DNA of 18,433 nucleotides. Origin: JAQGMJ01 sp036271855 (GTDB taxonomy: Bacteria; Pseudomonadota; Gammaproteobacteria; Burkholderiales; JAEUOS01). Location of the stretch: contig DATAZV010000519.1 in NCBI GenBank assembly GCA_036271855.1, positions 1 through 18,433 of the forward strand. Reading direction: 5' to 3'. How positions within the stretch are numbered: the stretch's first letter is position 1; every line of letters starts with the position of its first letter. The position numbers were made by a program, and so were the translations under genes. A model generated the notes under the pieces. It ran no database searches and was not told the origin of the DNA. It was given only the letters and a program-made list of their open reading frames with translations. Shown piece after piece: positions 1 through 6,615 of the stretch.

Positions 1-611
1 AACAGCTTGGATGTGCTGAAGATCACCGCGGTCTCATCGATGCCCAGCACCTCGCGCATGATCTTGGAAGACTCGGCGGCGGCGCGCTGGCTGTGCACGA
101 TGCCCTTGGGGGCACCGGTGGTGCCGGAGGAGTACAGCCAGAAGCACGGGTCTTCGGCTTCCAGCGCGGCGAATTCGGCATGCGGCGCGCTGACGGACAT
201 GCGCCGGGTCAGCGAGTCCTTGCCGTCGGCGGCGGGCAGCAGCTTCACGCCGGCAAGCTCGGCGAGCGCTTCGGCAAACTCGGCGCCATGCACCAGCAGG
301 CGCGCGCCGCAATCAGCGGCGACGTGCTTGTAATCTTCGGGCTTGAGCTTGGTATTGAGGGGTATCGGCACGGCGCCGATTTTCATCAGGCCGAGGACGC
401 AGGCGGCGTACAGCGGACTATCGGCGAGCAGCAGCGGCACGCGCTCGCCGCGCTGTACGTTAAGTCCAAGGAAAGCATTGGCCGCGCGGTTGATCAGCGC
501 ATGCAGTTCCGCATAGGTCACCACGCTGCCGTTGAAATGGATCGCCGGACGCACGCGGATTGCCGGCTCCATCGAACGGGCGAGGATGAGTTCGGCGGCA
601 TTCAAGGGCAT
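1..611 (-). CDS. Aromatic acid-CoA ligase, benzoate-CoA ligase family (N-terminal part; gene runs off the left edge)
   Basis: AMP-forming acyl-CoA synthetase that would activate an aromatic carboxylic acid to its CoA thioester in the cytoplasm. Only the first 203 residues are in the window; the 3' end is missing. The phosphate-binding motif is clear at residues 160-170 (YSSGTTGAPKG). It is preceded by FWL and followed by IVHSQ and an F-S-T-S-K-L stretch like the SAKLFF region of benzoate-CoA ligases, which is why I favour an aryl rather than a fatty acyl substrate. The ATG at 611 lies behind a GAGAGACAAG stretch that is a modest ribosome binding site. A strong terminator at 657-690 separates it from the gentisate dioxygenase gene upstream, so it probably has its own promoter or depends on readthrough. 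Context suggests a hydroxybenzoate or benzoate substrate, but the substrate-binding region is outside the window. Confidence 0.85.
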   Translation of the reverse strand, partial: MPLNAAELILARSMEPAIRVRPAIHFNGSVVTYAELHALINRAANAFLGLNVQRGERVPLLLADSPLYAACVLGLMKIGAVPIPLNTKLKPEDYKHVAADCGARLLVHGAEFAEALAELAGVKLLPAADGKDSLTRRMSVSAPHAEFAALEAEDPCFWLYSSGTTGAPKGIVHSQRAAAESSKIMREVLGIDETAVIFSTSKL

Positions 612-656
612 CTTGTCTCTCTGCTCTGGTTTTACCGCAACCGTGCGGCTGCGAAT

Positions 657-690
657 TGCAAAAAGGCCCGGCGAATGCGGGCCTTTTGCA
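657..690 (-). terminator. Rho-independent terminator after the gentisate dioxygenase gene
   Basis: A perfect 10-bp inverted repeat, AAAAGGCCCG (661-670) and CGGGCCTTTT (678-687), encloses a 7-nt loop. Read on the minus strand, the GC stem is followed by five T residues and then GC. The hairpin is close to symmetrical and could also stop plus-strand transcription. It lies about 50 nt past the dioxygenase stop codon and upstream of the CoA ligase start. Confidence 0.85.
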
Positions 691-741
691 TACTCGAACA
701 CGTATTTTATCCCGCGCGCAGCGGGTTCGTGCGGCGGCTGT

Positions 742-1806
742 TCAGTGCTTGCGCTCGCGGAACAGCCCGAGTTTTTCCTGTGCCGAGCGGTCGGAAAAGC
801 TGAACAGCACGGCGTCGTCCGCCGCATGGTGCGTGTGCTTGAGCCAGCCCGGCACCACGAACACGTCTTGCGCCTTCCATGGCAGCGTGACCTGCTTGCC
901 GTCCGGCAGGATGACGCGTGTTTCGCCCTTGCCTTCGGTGCAGACGAAGCCCAGGCCATCGGTGCTCTGGTAGGGCTGGCTGTTGAAGCCCTTGGGCAGC
1001 CATTGCATCGCCGTGGCGATGGTCGGCATCGCCCAGCCGCCGTCGGCCGGGTTGATGTAGCGCAGCTTGTAGCCGAAATGCGGGTCAGGGTCGCCGGCGC
1101 GCGACATGCGGTACATCGCCTCGCGTGTGCGCTCGTAGGGATAGTTGAATATCGGCGAGGCGTGGCTGGTCGGCTTGTATTCGATCGGCATCAGGCCGGA
1201 GCCGTAGCGCGCCAGCGCGTCGCCCTCGGGGCGCGATACCGGGAAGCGCTCGTCGGGCCACTCTTCGCGGAACTGGCCGTGGAACAGCGCGACGATGTTG
1301 ATGTCGAGCACGTCGAGCCACACCATCGGGTCCGGCGAGTCATTGCCGTGGTCGTGCCAAGTCCAGGCCGGGGTGATGACAAAGTCGCCCGGCTTCATGA
1401 TGGTCTTTTCGCCGTGCACCGCGGTGTAGGCGCCGCTGCCTTCGATGATGAAGCGCAGGGCCGATTGCGAATGGCGGTGCGCCGGCGCCACTTCACCCGG
1501 CATGATGATCTGCAGGCCGCCGTAGAGCACGTCGGTAATCAGCGACTGGCCGCGCAGCGCCGGATTTTCCAGCACCAGCACGCGGCGCTCGGCTTCCTTC
1601 GCCGTCAAGAGGCCGCCGGATTCATGCACCAGGCCCTTGACCTTCTGGTAGTCCCACACATAGGGCGCCGCTTTCGGCTTGGGCTCGCCGGGAATCAGGC
1701 CCTTCAACACTTCCCACAGGGGGGCCAGGTTGTAGGGGTCGATCTTGGCGTAGAAATCCTTGCGTTCCTGGGCATTGCGCACCACTTCGCCGCTGTTCAT
1801 TTCCAT
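742..1806 (-). CDS. Gentisate 1,2-dioxygenase
   Basis: Cytoplasmic Fe(II) bicupin enzyme that opens the ring of gentisate (2,5-dihydroxybenzoate) with O2 to give maleylpyruvate. The 354-residue length is normal for the family. The N-terminal cupin carries the iron-binding pattern H110-x-H112 in PAHRHSQSALRFIIEG and H151 in TPAWTWHDHGND; this spacing matches the family. The second cupin is the C-terminal half. The ATG at 1806 is chosen because AAAGGAG lies 6-7 nt upstream; an in-frame ATG at 1800 is possible. It is the last gene before the terminator at 657-690 and is preceded by a 151-bp AT-containing leader with a possible promoter and operator, so it can probably be expressed separately from the upstream genes. 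The isomerase and hydrolase for the next two steps are encoded upstream. Confidence 0.95.
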   Translation of the reverse strand: MEMNSGEVVRNAQERKDFYAKIDPYNLAPLWEVLKGLIPGEPKPKAAPYVWDYQKVKGLVHESGGLLTAKEAERRVLVLENPALRGQSLITDVLYGGLQIIMPGEVAPAHRHSQSALRFIIEGSGAYTAVHGEKTIMKPGDFVITPAWTWHDHGNDSPDPMVWLDVLDINIVALFHGQFREEWPDERFPVSRPEGDALARYGSGLMPIEYKPTSHASPIFNYPYERTREAMYRMSRAGDPDPHFGYKLRYINPADGGWAMPTIATAMQWLPKGFNSQPYQSTDGLGFVCTEGKGETRVILPDGKQVTLPWKAQDVFVVPGWLKHTHHAADDAVLFSFSDRSAQEKLGLFRERKH

Positions 1807-1855
1807 GCTTGTCTCCTTTGCCGCTTCAGCTACGGGATGAAATGATTTTACGCCT

Positions 1856-1881
1856 GCGGGCGGTTCGGGGCATGCGCCCGC
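1856..1881 (-). other. GC-rich hairpin in the leader of the gentisate dioxygenase gene
   Basis: Perfect 7-bp arms GCGGGCG (1856-1862) and CGCCCGC (1875-1881) with a 12-nt loop. On the minus strand it sits between the AT-rich promoter candidate and the ribosome binding site. No T-run follows, so it is not a classical terminator. It could be a leader structure or simply a GC-rich coincidence. Confidence 0.3.
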
Positions 1882-1900
1882 GGGACGCTAGTTCGATGAA

Positions 1901-1934
1901 CATATATTATCAGGTTACCTTACTAATTGCATCT
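1901..1934 (-). promoter_or_regulatory. Putative promoter and MarR-type operator before the gentisate dioxygenase gene
   Basis: This is an AT-rich island in otherwise GC-rich sequence, between the marR stop codon and the dioxygenase start. On the minus strand a -10-like TAATAT (1904-1909) is spaced 17 bp from a weak -35 ATGCAA (1927-1932). Overlapping it is an imperfect palindrome at 1906-1927: ATTA-TC-AGGT, a central T, then ACCT-TAC-TAAT. The size and position suit a MarR-family binding site. The promoter hexamers are poor matches, so this is a tentative call. Confidence 0.4.
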
Positions 1935-1957
1935 TGCGCCGCAACAGGTGCCGCCCC

Positions 1958-2521
1958 CTAGCGGGCGCGGGCCCGCGGTGCCGCCTCTTCCCTAGGCACG
2001 TCTTCCGCGGACGCACCTTCCCGGGTTTCGCCGGCATATTGCGCCAGCGCCTCCTTGAGCTCGCGCAGGCGCTCAGGCCCGAACTGCACTGTCATCTCCT
2101 CTTCGGCGGTGGCGATGGCGTCACGAAACGCCGCCATGAAGCGCTTGCCGCGCGCGGTGAAGACCACGATCTTGGCGCGGCCGTCGGTCGCATCGGCGGT
2201 GCGCGCCACCAGGTCGATGCGCTCGCACTCGTCCACCAGCTCGCCCATCGCCTGCTTGGTCATGGCGGCGCGTTTGGCCAGCTCGGTCAGGCGCGTACCG
2301 GAAAATTCCAGGCAACGGGTGAGATTGATGTGCACCAGGCGCACGTCTTTCCAGCCGCGCTCGGAAAGGATCTCCAGCACGCGCGCATCGAACTTGCGCG
2401 CGGCATTGTGCAGCAAGCGCCCGGCGGTGGTGTGGCGCCAGCTGGGGTCGGCGGCGGCACGGCCGATGGTGCTCACGCCCTTTTCGCGCGATTGATCCTC
2501 TGGCGGGACGGGTCTGGCCAT
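1958..2521 (-). CDS. MarR-family transcriptional regulator (within the aromatic operon)
   Basis: Winged-helix regulator, probably a dimeric repressor or activator that responds to a phenolic acid or its CoA ester. With the ATG at 2521 it has 187 residues. The helix-turn-helix region is about residues 77-101 (RLTELAKRAAMTKQAMGELV), and the wing is at about 107-123 with the family pattern D-x-x-D-G-R-A-K. A charged, probably disordered tail follows from about residue 165. I chose 2521 because AAGGA lies 11 nt upstream; an in-frame ATG at 2587 would add 22 residues but has no visible ribosome binding site. It lies between an SDR gene and the gentisate dioxygenase gene, in the same direction. The palindromic AT-rich site at 1906-1927 just downstream is the nearest candidate target. 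Its ligand cannot be read from the sequence. Confidence 0.88.
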   Translation of the reverse strand: MARPVPPEDQSREKGVSTIGRAAADPSWRHTTAGRLLHNAARKFDARVLEILSERGWKDVRLVHINLTRCLEFSGTRLTELAKRAAMTKQAMGELVDECERIDLVARTADATDGRAKIVVFTARGKRFMAAFRDAIATAEEEMTVQFGPERLRELKEALAQYAGETREGASAEDVPREEAAPRARAR

Positions 2522-2615
2522 CAGCGATAGTTCCTTCCGGTCTCCTGCACGCTTTCTTTCCGGCGGATAGTCAAGCCACCTGATCATCTATTGCGCGCAG
2601 GTTACCAATATCGCT

Positions 2616-3374
2616 TCAGTATGTCGAGCGCCCGCCGGACAGGTCGAAGGCGGCGCCGGTGGAAAACGAACATTCCTCCGAGCATAGCCAGGCGATCAGC
2701 GCCGCCACTTCGCCCGGTTCGCCCAGGCGCCCGAGCGGGATTTTCGACAACATGAAGTCGATGTGCTCCTGGGTGATCTGCTCGAAGATCGGCGTTTTCA
2801 CCGCCGCCGGGGTGACGCAGTTGATGCGTATGCCGCTTTGCGCCACTTCCTTGGCCAGCGACTTGGTGAGGGCAATCACGCCTGCCTTGGAGGCGCTGTA
2901 GGCGGCGGCATTCGGGTTGCCTTCCTTGCCCGCCACCGAGGCGATGCTGACGATGCGCCCGTAGTTGCGCTCCAGCATGTGCGGCAGCACCGCCTGGCAG
3001 CAATAGAACACGCCCGAGAGGTTGACGTCGAGCACGCCCTGCCATTCGGACGCGGTGTAGCGGATTGCCGGCACCGCCGGCCCGGCCACGCCGGCGCTGT
3101 TGACCAGGATGTCGACTTCACCCAGATCTTCGAGCGATTGCTCGAAGGCGCGGCGCACCGCCAGCGGGTCGGCGACGTTGACCACGGCGACGTGAATCGG
3201 GCCTTCGGCGGCGAGATCGGCCTTGAGGATTTCCAGCCGCTCAAGGTCCAGGTCCCACAGCGCGACGTTGGCGCCCGAGCGCAGCAGGCGCCGCGCGGCG
3301 GCGAACCCCAGGCCGCTGGCGCCGCCGGTGACAATCGCCTTGCGGCCGTAGAGATTGATCTGGTTGGTTTGCAT
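2616..3374 (-). CDS. Short-chain dehydrogenase/reductase (FabG-like SDR)
   Basis: Classical NAD(P)-dependent SDR of 252 residues. It shows the cofactor motif TGGASGLG at residues 16-23, NSAG at 92-95, and the catalytic Ser146, Tyr159 and Lys163 (YSASK). Asp41 after the second beta strand suggests NAD(H) preference. The ATG at 3374 has GGA 8 nt upstream; an ATG at 3383 would add three residues. It lies 59-68 bp after the FAH-family gene and before the marR gene, in the same direction. No step of the standard gentisate pathway needs an SDR. It may convert a peripheral substrate such as an alcohol, a dihydrodiol or a 3-hydroxyacyl-CoA, but the exact substrate is not deducible. It is distinct from the other SDR at 7345-8289. 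Confidence 0.88.
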   Translation of the reverse strand: MQTNQINLYGRKAIVTGGASGLGFAAARRLLRSGANVALWDLDLERLEILKADLAAEGPIHVAVVNVADPLAVRRAFEQSLEDLGEVDILVNSAGVAGPAVPAIRYTASEWQGVLDVNLSGVFYCCQAVLPHMLERNYGRIVSIASVAGKEGNPNAAAYSASKAGVIALTKSLAKEVAQSGIRINCVTPAAVKTPIFEQITQEHIDFMLSKIPLGRLGEPGEVAALIAWLCSEECSFSTGAAFDLSGGRSTY

Positions 3375-3442
3375 CGCAAGCATCCAAAAAGAAAAGACCG
3401 GCGCTCAGGGCAAAGCAGCCGGCCGCGCGGTGATCGACGGGG

Positions 3443-4780
3443 TCAGGGAATCGCGGGCAGTACAGTGCCGGCGCAATCGCCGAAACCGATGCGCGCGTAT
3501 CCCTCGCGCTCGCAATTCGCGCGCAGGATCACCGTGTCGCCATCCTCGAGGAAAGTGCGCTTCTCGCCGTTGGGCAGGGTGAGTGCATTTTTTCCGCCCC
3601 AGGAAAGCTCGAGCAGGGAGCCGTACTGGTCGCGGCCGGGACCGGACATGGTGCCCGAGCCGAACAAATCGCCGGCGTGCAAGTCACAGCCGCCGACGGT
3701 GTGGTGGGTCACCATCTGGCCCACCGTCCAGTAGGAGTCCTTGAAATTGCTCGACGACAGGCGCGCCGGCGCCTGGTTTTCCGTGCGCATTTTTGGCGTC
3801 AGCAGCAGCACTTCCAGTTGCATGTCGACGGCGCCGCTATTGCGGTTGTCTTCCGAATCGAGGTAGGGCATGGGCTGCGGGTCGCCCGCGGGTCGGGCGA
3901 AGGCCGGCGCGCGAAACGGCGCCAGCGCCTCGGTGGTGACGATCCAGGGTGAAATGGTGCTGGCGAAATTCTTCCCCAGGAAGGGCCCCAGCGGCTGGTA
4001 TTCCCAGCCCTGGATGTCGCGCGCCGACCAGTCGTTGAGCAGGCACAGGCCGAACACGTGCTGCTCGGCTTCAGCCACCGGAATGCGCGTGCCAAGCGCG
4101 TTGCCGCGGCCGATCCACACACCGACTTCGAGTTCATAATCCATCCGCTTTGACGGCCCGAACAGCGGCGCCGGCGCATCTGCCGGCTTGGTCTGGCCCA
4201 GGGGGCGCGCAAACGCCAGCGGTGCGCTGCTGGAGCCGACGCGAATGCTCGAAGCGCGGCCGTGATAGGCGATCGGCACGTGCTTGTAGTTGGGCAGCAG
4301 CGGATTGTCGGGGCGGAACATGCTGCCGGTGTTGGTGGCGTGAAACACCGAGGCGAAAAAGTCGGTGTAGTCGCCGATGGTCGCGGGGAGGCCCATTTCG
4401 GCATCCTTCATCGGCAGCATGCAGGCGCGCGCCCGGCCTTCGAGCGCGCTGTCTTCGCGCAGCAGGCGCGACAGCGCCAGGCGCAAGGCGGCGGCGAGCG
4501 CGGGGTCGGCGTCCATGAAGGCGTTCAGGGTATAGGCGCAGGCCAGTTGCGCGGCTTCGGCGGCGTCGCCGGAAAACAGGTTGGCGCGGCTGGCGGCGGC
4601 AAGATCGAGAATCTGGTCGCCGATGGCGACGCCGCCGTGGAACTCATCGGTCTTGCCGGCGCGGCGGAACACGCCGTAGGGCAGATTCTGGATCGGGAAA
4701 TCGGATTTGCCGTCGTTGGCAGCGTCCACCCAGCTTCGCAGTTTGATGTCGTGGGTTTCGTTGATCGAGGGCGTGCTCAT
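3443..4780 (-). CDS. Fumarylacetoacetase-family hydrolase, probably acting as fumarylpyruvate hydrolase
   Basis: Metal-dependent C-C bond hydrolase of 445 residues, the length of full-size fumarylacetoacetase (N-terminal SH3-like domain plus FAH domain) rather than the roughly 230-residue fumarylpyruvate hydrolases. Residues matching the known FAH site are all visible: Asp140 in DYTDF, the general base His147 and Arg156 in FHATNTGSMFR, Glu216 and Glu218 in YELEVGVW, Asp250 in NDWSARDIQ, Lys270 in GPFLGK, and the GSGTMSG loop near 374-380. Because its partners are gentisate dioxygenase and a zeta GST, the likely substrate here is fumarylpyruvate, giving fumarate and pyruvate. A role in tyrosine or homogentisate breakdown is the alternative. 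The start at 4780 has only a weak A-rich ribosome binding site, and a long hairpin lies 12 nt upstream. Confidence 0.92.
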   Translation of the reverse strand: MSTPSINETHDIKLRSWVDAANDGKSDFPIQNLPYGVFRRAGKTDEFHGGVAIGDQILDLAAASRANLFSGDAAEAAQLACAYTLNAFMDADPALAAALRLALSRLLREDSALEGRARACMLPMKDAEMGLPATIGDYTDFFASVFHATNTGSMFRPDNPLLPNYKHVPIAYHGRASSIRVGSSSAPLAFARPLGQTKPADAPAPLFGPSKRMDYELEVGVWIGRGNALGTRIPVAEAEQHVFGLCLLNDWSARDIQGWEYQPLGPFLGKNFASTISPWIVTTEALAPFRAPAFARPAGDPQPMPYLDSEDNRNSGAVDMQLEVLLLTPKMRTENQAPARLSSSNFKDSYWTVGQMVTHHTVGGCDLHAGDLFGSGTMSGPGRDQYGSLLELSWGGKNALTLPNGEKRTFLEDGDTVILRANCEREGYARIGFGDCAGTVLPAIP

Positions 4781-4791
4781 GTATTTCTTGT

Positions 4792-4852
4792 CCGTGACGG
4801 GAAGTAAAGCGGCCGTAAAAACGGCGGGCCGCTATTTTACTTCCTGTCACGG
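4792..4852. repeat. Long inverted repeat (hairpin) between the isomerase and FAH-family genes
   Basis: The left arm (4792-4814, CCGTGACGGGAAGTAAA then GCGGCC) pairs with the right arm (4827-4852) with one mismatch and a 3-nt bulge, about 22 pairs in all, around a 12-nt loop. The inner GCGGCC/GGCCGC stem is followed by a T-containing stretch on both strands (TATTTTAC on plus, TTTACTT on minus). It could act as a weak bidirectional terminator or attenuator, or be a REP-like element. Its base ends 12 nt before the FAH-family start codon. Only one copy is seen in this window. Confidence 0.7.
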
Positions 4853-4918
4853 TCACGCACGCGCCGCGCCGCAAGCGGTTGTCATACCACTTGGCACCGA
4901 AACACCGCCTCTTGCGTC

Positions 4919-5554
4919 CTACTCCGCGTCCGGCTGGTTCGGCGGCGCGGCTTTCTTGAAGGCGTCGAGCTTGTTGCATTCCTCGAAAATCCGCACCACG
5001 TTGGGCACGTGATCATAGTTGCAGTTGAAGCGCTTGCCGTTGGCCACTTGCGGCACCAGGCAGGCATCGGCCATGGTAGGGGTATCGCCGTGGCAGAACT
5101 TGCCGCTCTTGCCGTCGGCCAGCATGGCCTCGAATTTGGCCAGACCGTCTTCGACCCAATGGCGATACCAGGTGTCGCGCTCTTCGTCGGTATGCTTCAT
5201 CGGACCGGTCAGGTACTTGAGCACCCGCAGGTTGTTGATCGGGTGAATCTCGCAAGCGATCAGCATCGACAGGGCGCGCACGCGCGCACGTTCCCACGGG
5301 TCTTTCGGCAGCAGCGGCACCGCCGGATGGGTTTCATCCAGATATTCGATGATGGCCAGCGACTGCGTCAGCAGTTGCCCGTCCTCGATAATGCAGGGCA
5401 CCAGGCCGACCGGGTTGACCTTCTTGTACTCGGGCTCGTTATGTTTACCCTTGGCCAGATGGATGAACTCGGGCTCGTAGGCAATACCCTTGAGGTTGGC
5501 GGCGATGCGCACGCGATAGGCGGCGGAAGAGCGGAAGTAGGTGTAGAGCTTCAT
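4919..5554 (-). CDS. Maleylpyruvate/maleylacetoacetate isomerase (zeta-class glutathione S-transferase)
   Basis: Glutathione-dependent cis-trans isomerase of 211 residues, the normal length for zeta GSTs. The N-terminal thioredoxin-like domain starts MKLYTYFRSSAAYRVRIA. The S-S-x-x-x-R-V-R-I-A motif at residues 9-18 is the zeta-class glutathione-activation signature, here with Ser9-Ser10-Ala11 in place of the more usual Ser-Ser-Cys. An NPVGLVPCI segment (the cis-proline region) and an all-helical C-terminal domain follow. In this cluster it should isomerise maleylpyruvate from the gentisate dioxygenase to fumarylpyruvate for the FAH-family hydrolase. The sequence alone cannot separate this from maleylacetoacetate isomerase. 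It lies 24 bp after the thioesterase gene, consistent with co-transcription; 138 bp with a hairpin separate it from the FAH-family gene. Confidence 0.92.
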   Translation of the reverse strand: MKLYTYFRSSAAYRVRIAANLKGIAYEPEFIHLAKGKHNEPEYKKVNPVGLVPCIIEDGQLLTQSLAIIEYLDETHPAVPLLPKDPWERARVRALSMLIACEIHPINNLRVLKYLTGPMKHTDEERDTWYRHWVEDGLAKFEAMLADGKSGKFCHGDTPTMADACLVPQVANGKRFNCNYDHVPNVVRIFEECNKLDAFKKAAPPNQPDAE

Positions 5555-5578
5555 GATGTCTCGCAGTGAAATATCGTT

Positions 5579-5998
5579 TTAGTTGCCTTCGAGTTTCTTG
5601 CGCAAGTCTTCCGGGATGGGGATCACCTGCAGGCGCTTGGGGTCGTCCGGATGCGGGCGCGTCATGATGCGCATCTCGTGGCCGGTCAGCAGCAGTTCGC
5701 CATCGCGCGTGACGCGGTACTCGAAGCGCACCGTCTTGTCCTTGACGTCGGCGGCATGGACCTCGACCTCAATGCGGTCCGAATACAGGCCGGGACGCTT
5801 GAACTCGGCATGCGCCTCGACGATCGGCATGCCGGACATTCCAGCATCGAGCAGCTTGTTCTTGTTGAACCCGATGTCATCGAACAACTGGTGGCAAGCG
5901 GCGTCGAACCAGCGGAAGTAATTCGGGTAGAACACGATGCGCGCGGGGTCGGTATCGCCCCATTCGATGCGCACCTTGTGCACGGTCTTGTAGCCCAT
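5579..5998 (-). CDS. Acyl-CoA thioesterase, 4-hydroxybenzoyl-CoA thioesterase family
   Basis: Single hotdog-domain thioesterase of 139 residues. The active-site segment WGDTDPARIVFYPNYFRWFD near the N terminus closely matches Pseudomonas-type 4-hydroxybenzoyl-CoA thioesterase, with the catalytic Asp at position 17 as in that enzyme. The ATG at 5998 is supported by GGAG about 6 nt upstream; a longer open frame upstream has no such support. It sits between the oxygenase-associated genes and the gentisate ring-cleavage genes, which fits release of free gentisate from gentisyl-CoA so that the dioxygenase can act. A housekeeping role in removing dead-end aryl-CoA esters is the alternative. The 61-bp gap to the upstream gene shows no clear promoter. 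Confidence 0.9.
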   Translation of the reverse strand: MGYKTVHKVRIEWGDTDPARIVFYPNYFRWFDAACHQLFDDIGFNKNKLLDAGMSGMPIVEAHAEFKRPGLYSDRIEVEVHAADVKDKTVRFEYRVTRDGELLLTGHEMRIMTRPHPDDPKRLQVIPIPEDLRKKLEGN

Positions 5999-6059
5999 CG
6001 GGTCTCCAGGGGTCGGATCTGCGGACGTCGCGGCAGCAGTGTAACGCCGCGCTGCAGTT

Positions 6060-6599
6060 TTAGAAAATGTGGAAGGCGCCGCCGTAAACCCCCAGCGGCC
6101 AATGCCCGGCGGCGAACAACTGGTACTTGCGCTCGAAAAAATGCGCCGGCTCGCCCGCCATATGGGCAAGCGCACGCAGGTGCGTCGCCTGCATCGCCGC
6201 ACCGGCGGCAACCCGGATGATGTAGGGGTCGCCGCAAGCCTGGCGCGCCGCGGCCACAGCGGCGGCGCCATGCACCGCCTCGGCAATCTCGTCGGTGGCG
6301 CGCGTCAGTTCGTGCATCACCGCACCGGCATCGCCTATCTGCGCGGTGAGACGCTTGCGTTCGGCCTCCTCGCGGTCCCACCAGGACATGTCGCCGCCCG
6401 AGGCGCGGGTCAGGGTGCTCGCCGTCTTCCAGTCTTCAACCAGCATGACCGGCGTTTGCGCCGGCAATTGCAATCCGCCGGCATAGGCCGTGAGATCGTC
6501 CTGTTCCACGCGCGTCAGCGCGATGCCCAGCACCGCAAACCACGCCGGCGCGGCCTCCCCTTCGGGGACTGCGCGCGGGCGCAAGGGGACGACGGTCAC
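6060..6599 (-). CDS. Unrecognised protein, possible partner of the PaaA-like oxygenase subunit
   Basis: A 179-residue protein I do not recognise. It starts with GTG at 6599, 16 bp after the stop codon of the PaaA-like gene, with CAGGG about 9 nt upstream. The first 70 residues are mixed. From about residue 70 on it looks alpha-helical, with a WWDREEAERKR segment, an Ala-rich stretch and HLRALAHMAG, and it ends in the aromatic, Gly-rich tail GHWPLGVYGGAFHIF. No signal peptide, membrane segment or Cys-based metal motif is visible. Tight placement between the oxygenase and thioesterase genes suggests a structural or effector subunit of the oxygenase, in the position PaaC or PaaB/PaaD would fill. 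That is inference from context, not homology. Confidence 0.75.
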   Translation of the reverse strand: MTVVPLRPRAVPEGEAAPAWFAVLGIALTRVEQDDLTAYAGGLQLPAQTPVMLVEDWKTASTLTRASGGDMSWWDREEAERKRLTAQIGDAGAVMHELTRATDEIAEAVHGAAAVAAARQACGDPYIIRVAAGAAMQATHLRALAHMAGEPAHFFERKYQLFAAGHWPLGVYGGAFHIF

Positions 6600-6615
6600 T
6601 GACTAACCCTGCACA

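Noticed and set aside
532..1845. Long plus-strand open frame of over 400 codons opposite the gentisate dioxygenase gene
   Set aside because: It is antisense to a gene with clear catalytic motifs, is rich in Arg/Ala/His/Gly without domain features, and reflects high GC with few stop codons.
3443..5554. Reading the isomerase and hydrolase as tyrosine/homogentisate catabolism genes
   Set aside because: The ring-cleavage enzyme in the cluster is gentisate dioxygenase by its cupin motifs, and no homogentisate or hydroxyphenylpyruvate dioxygenase is present. Kept only as an alternative.
5579..6286. A 235-residue version of the thioesterase starting at 6286
   Set aside because: The added N-terminal part lies in another frame of the upstream gene. 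The ATG at 5998 has a ribosome binding site and gives the usual family length.
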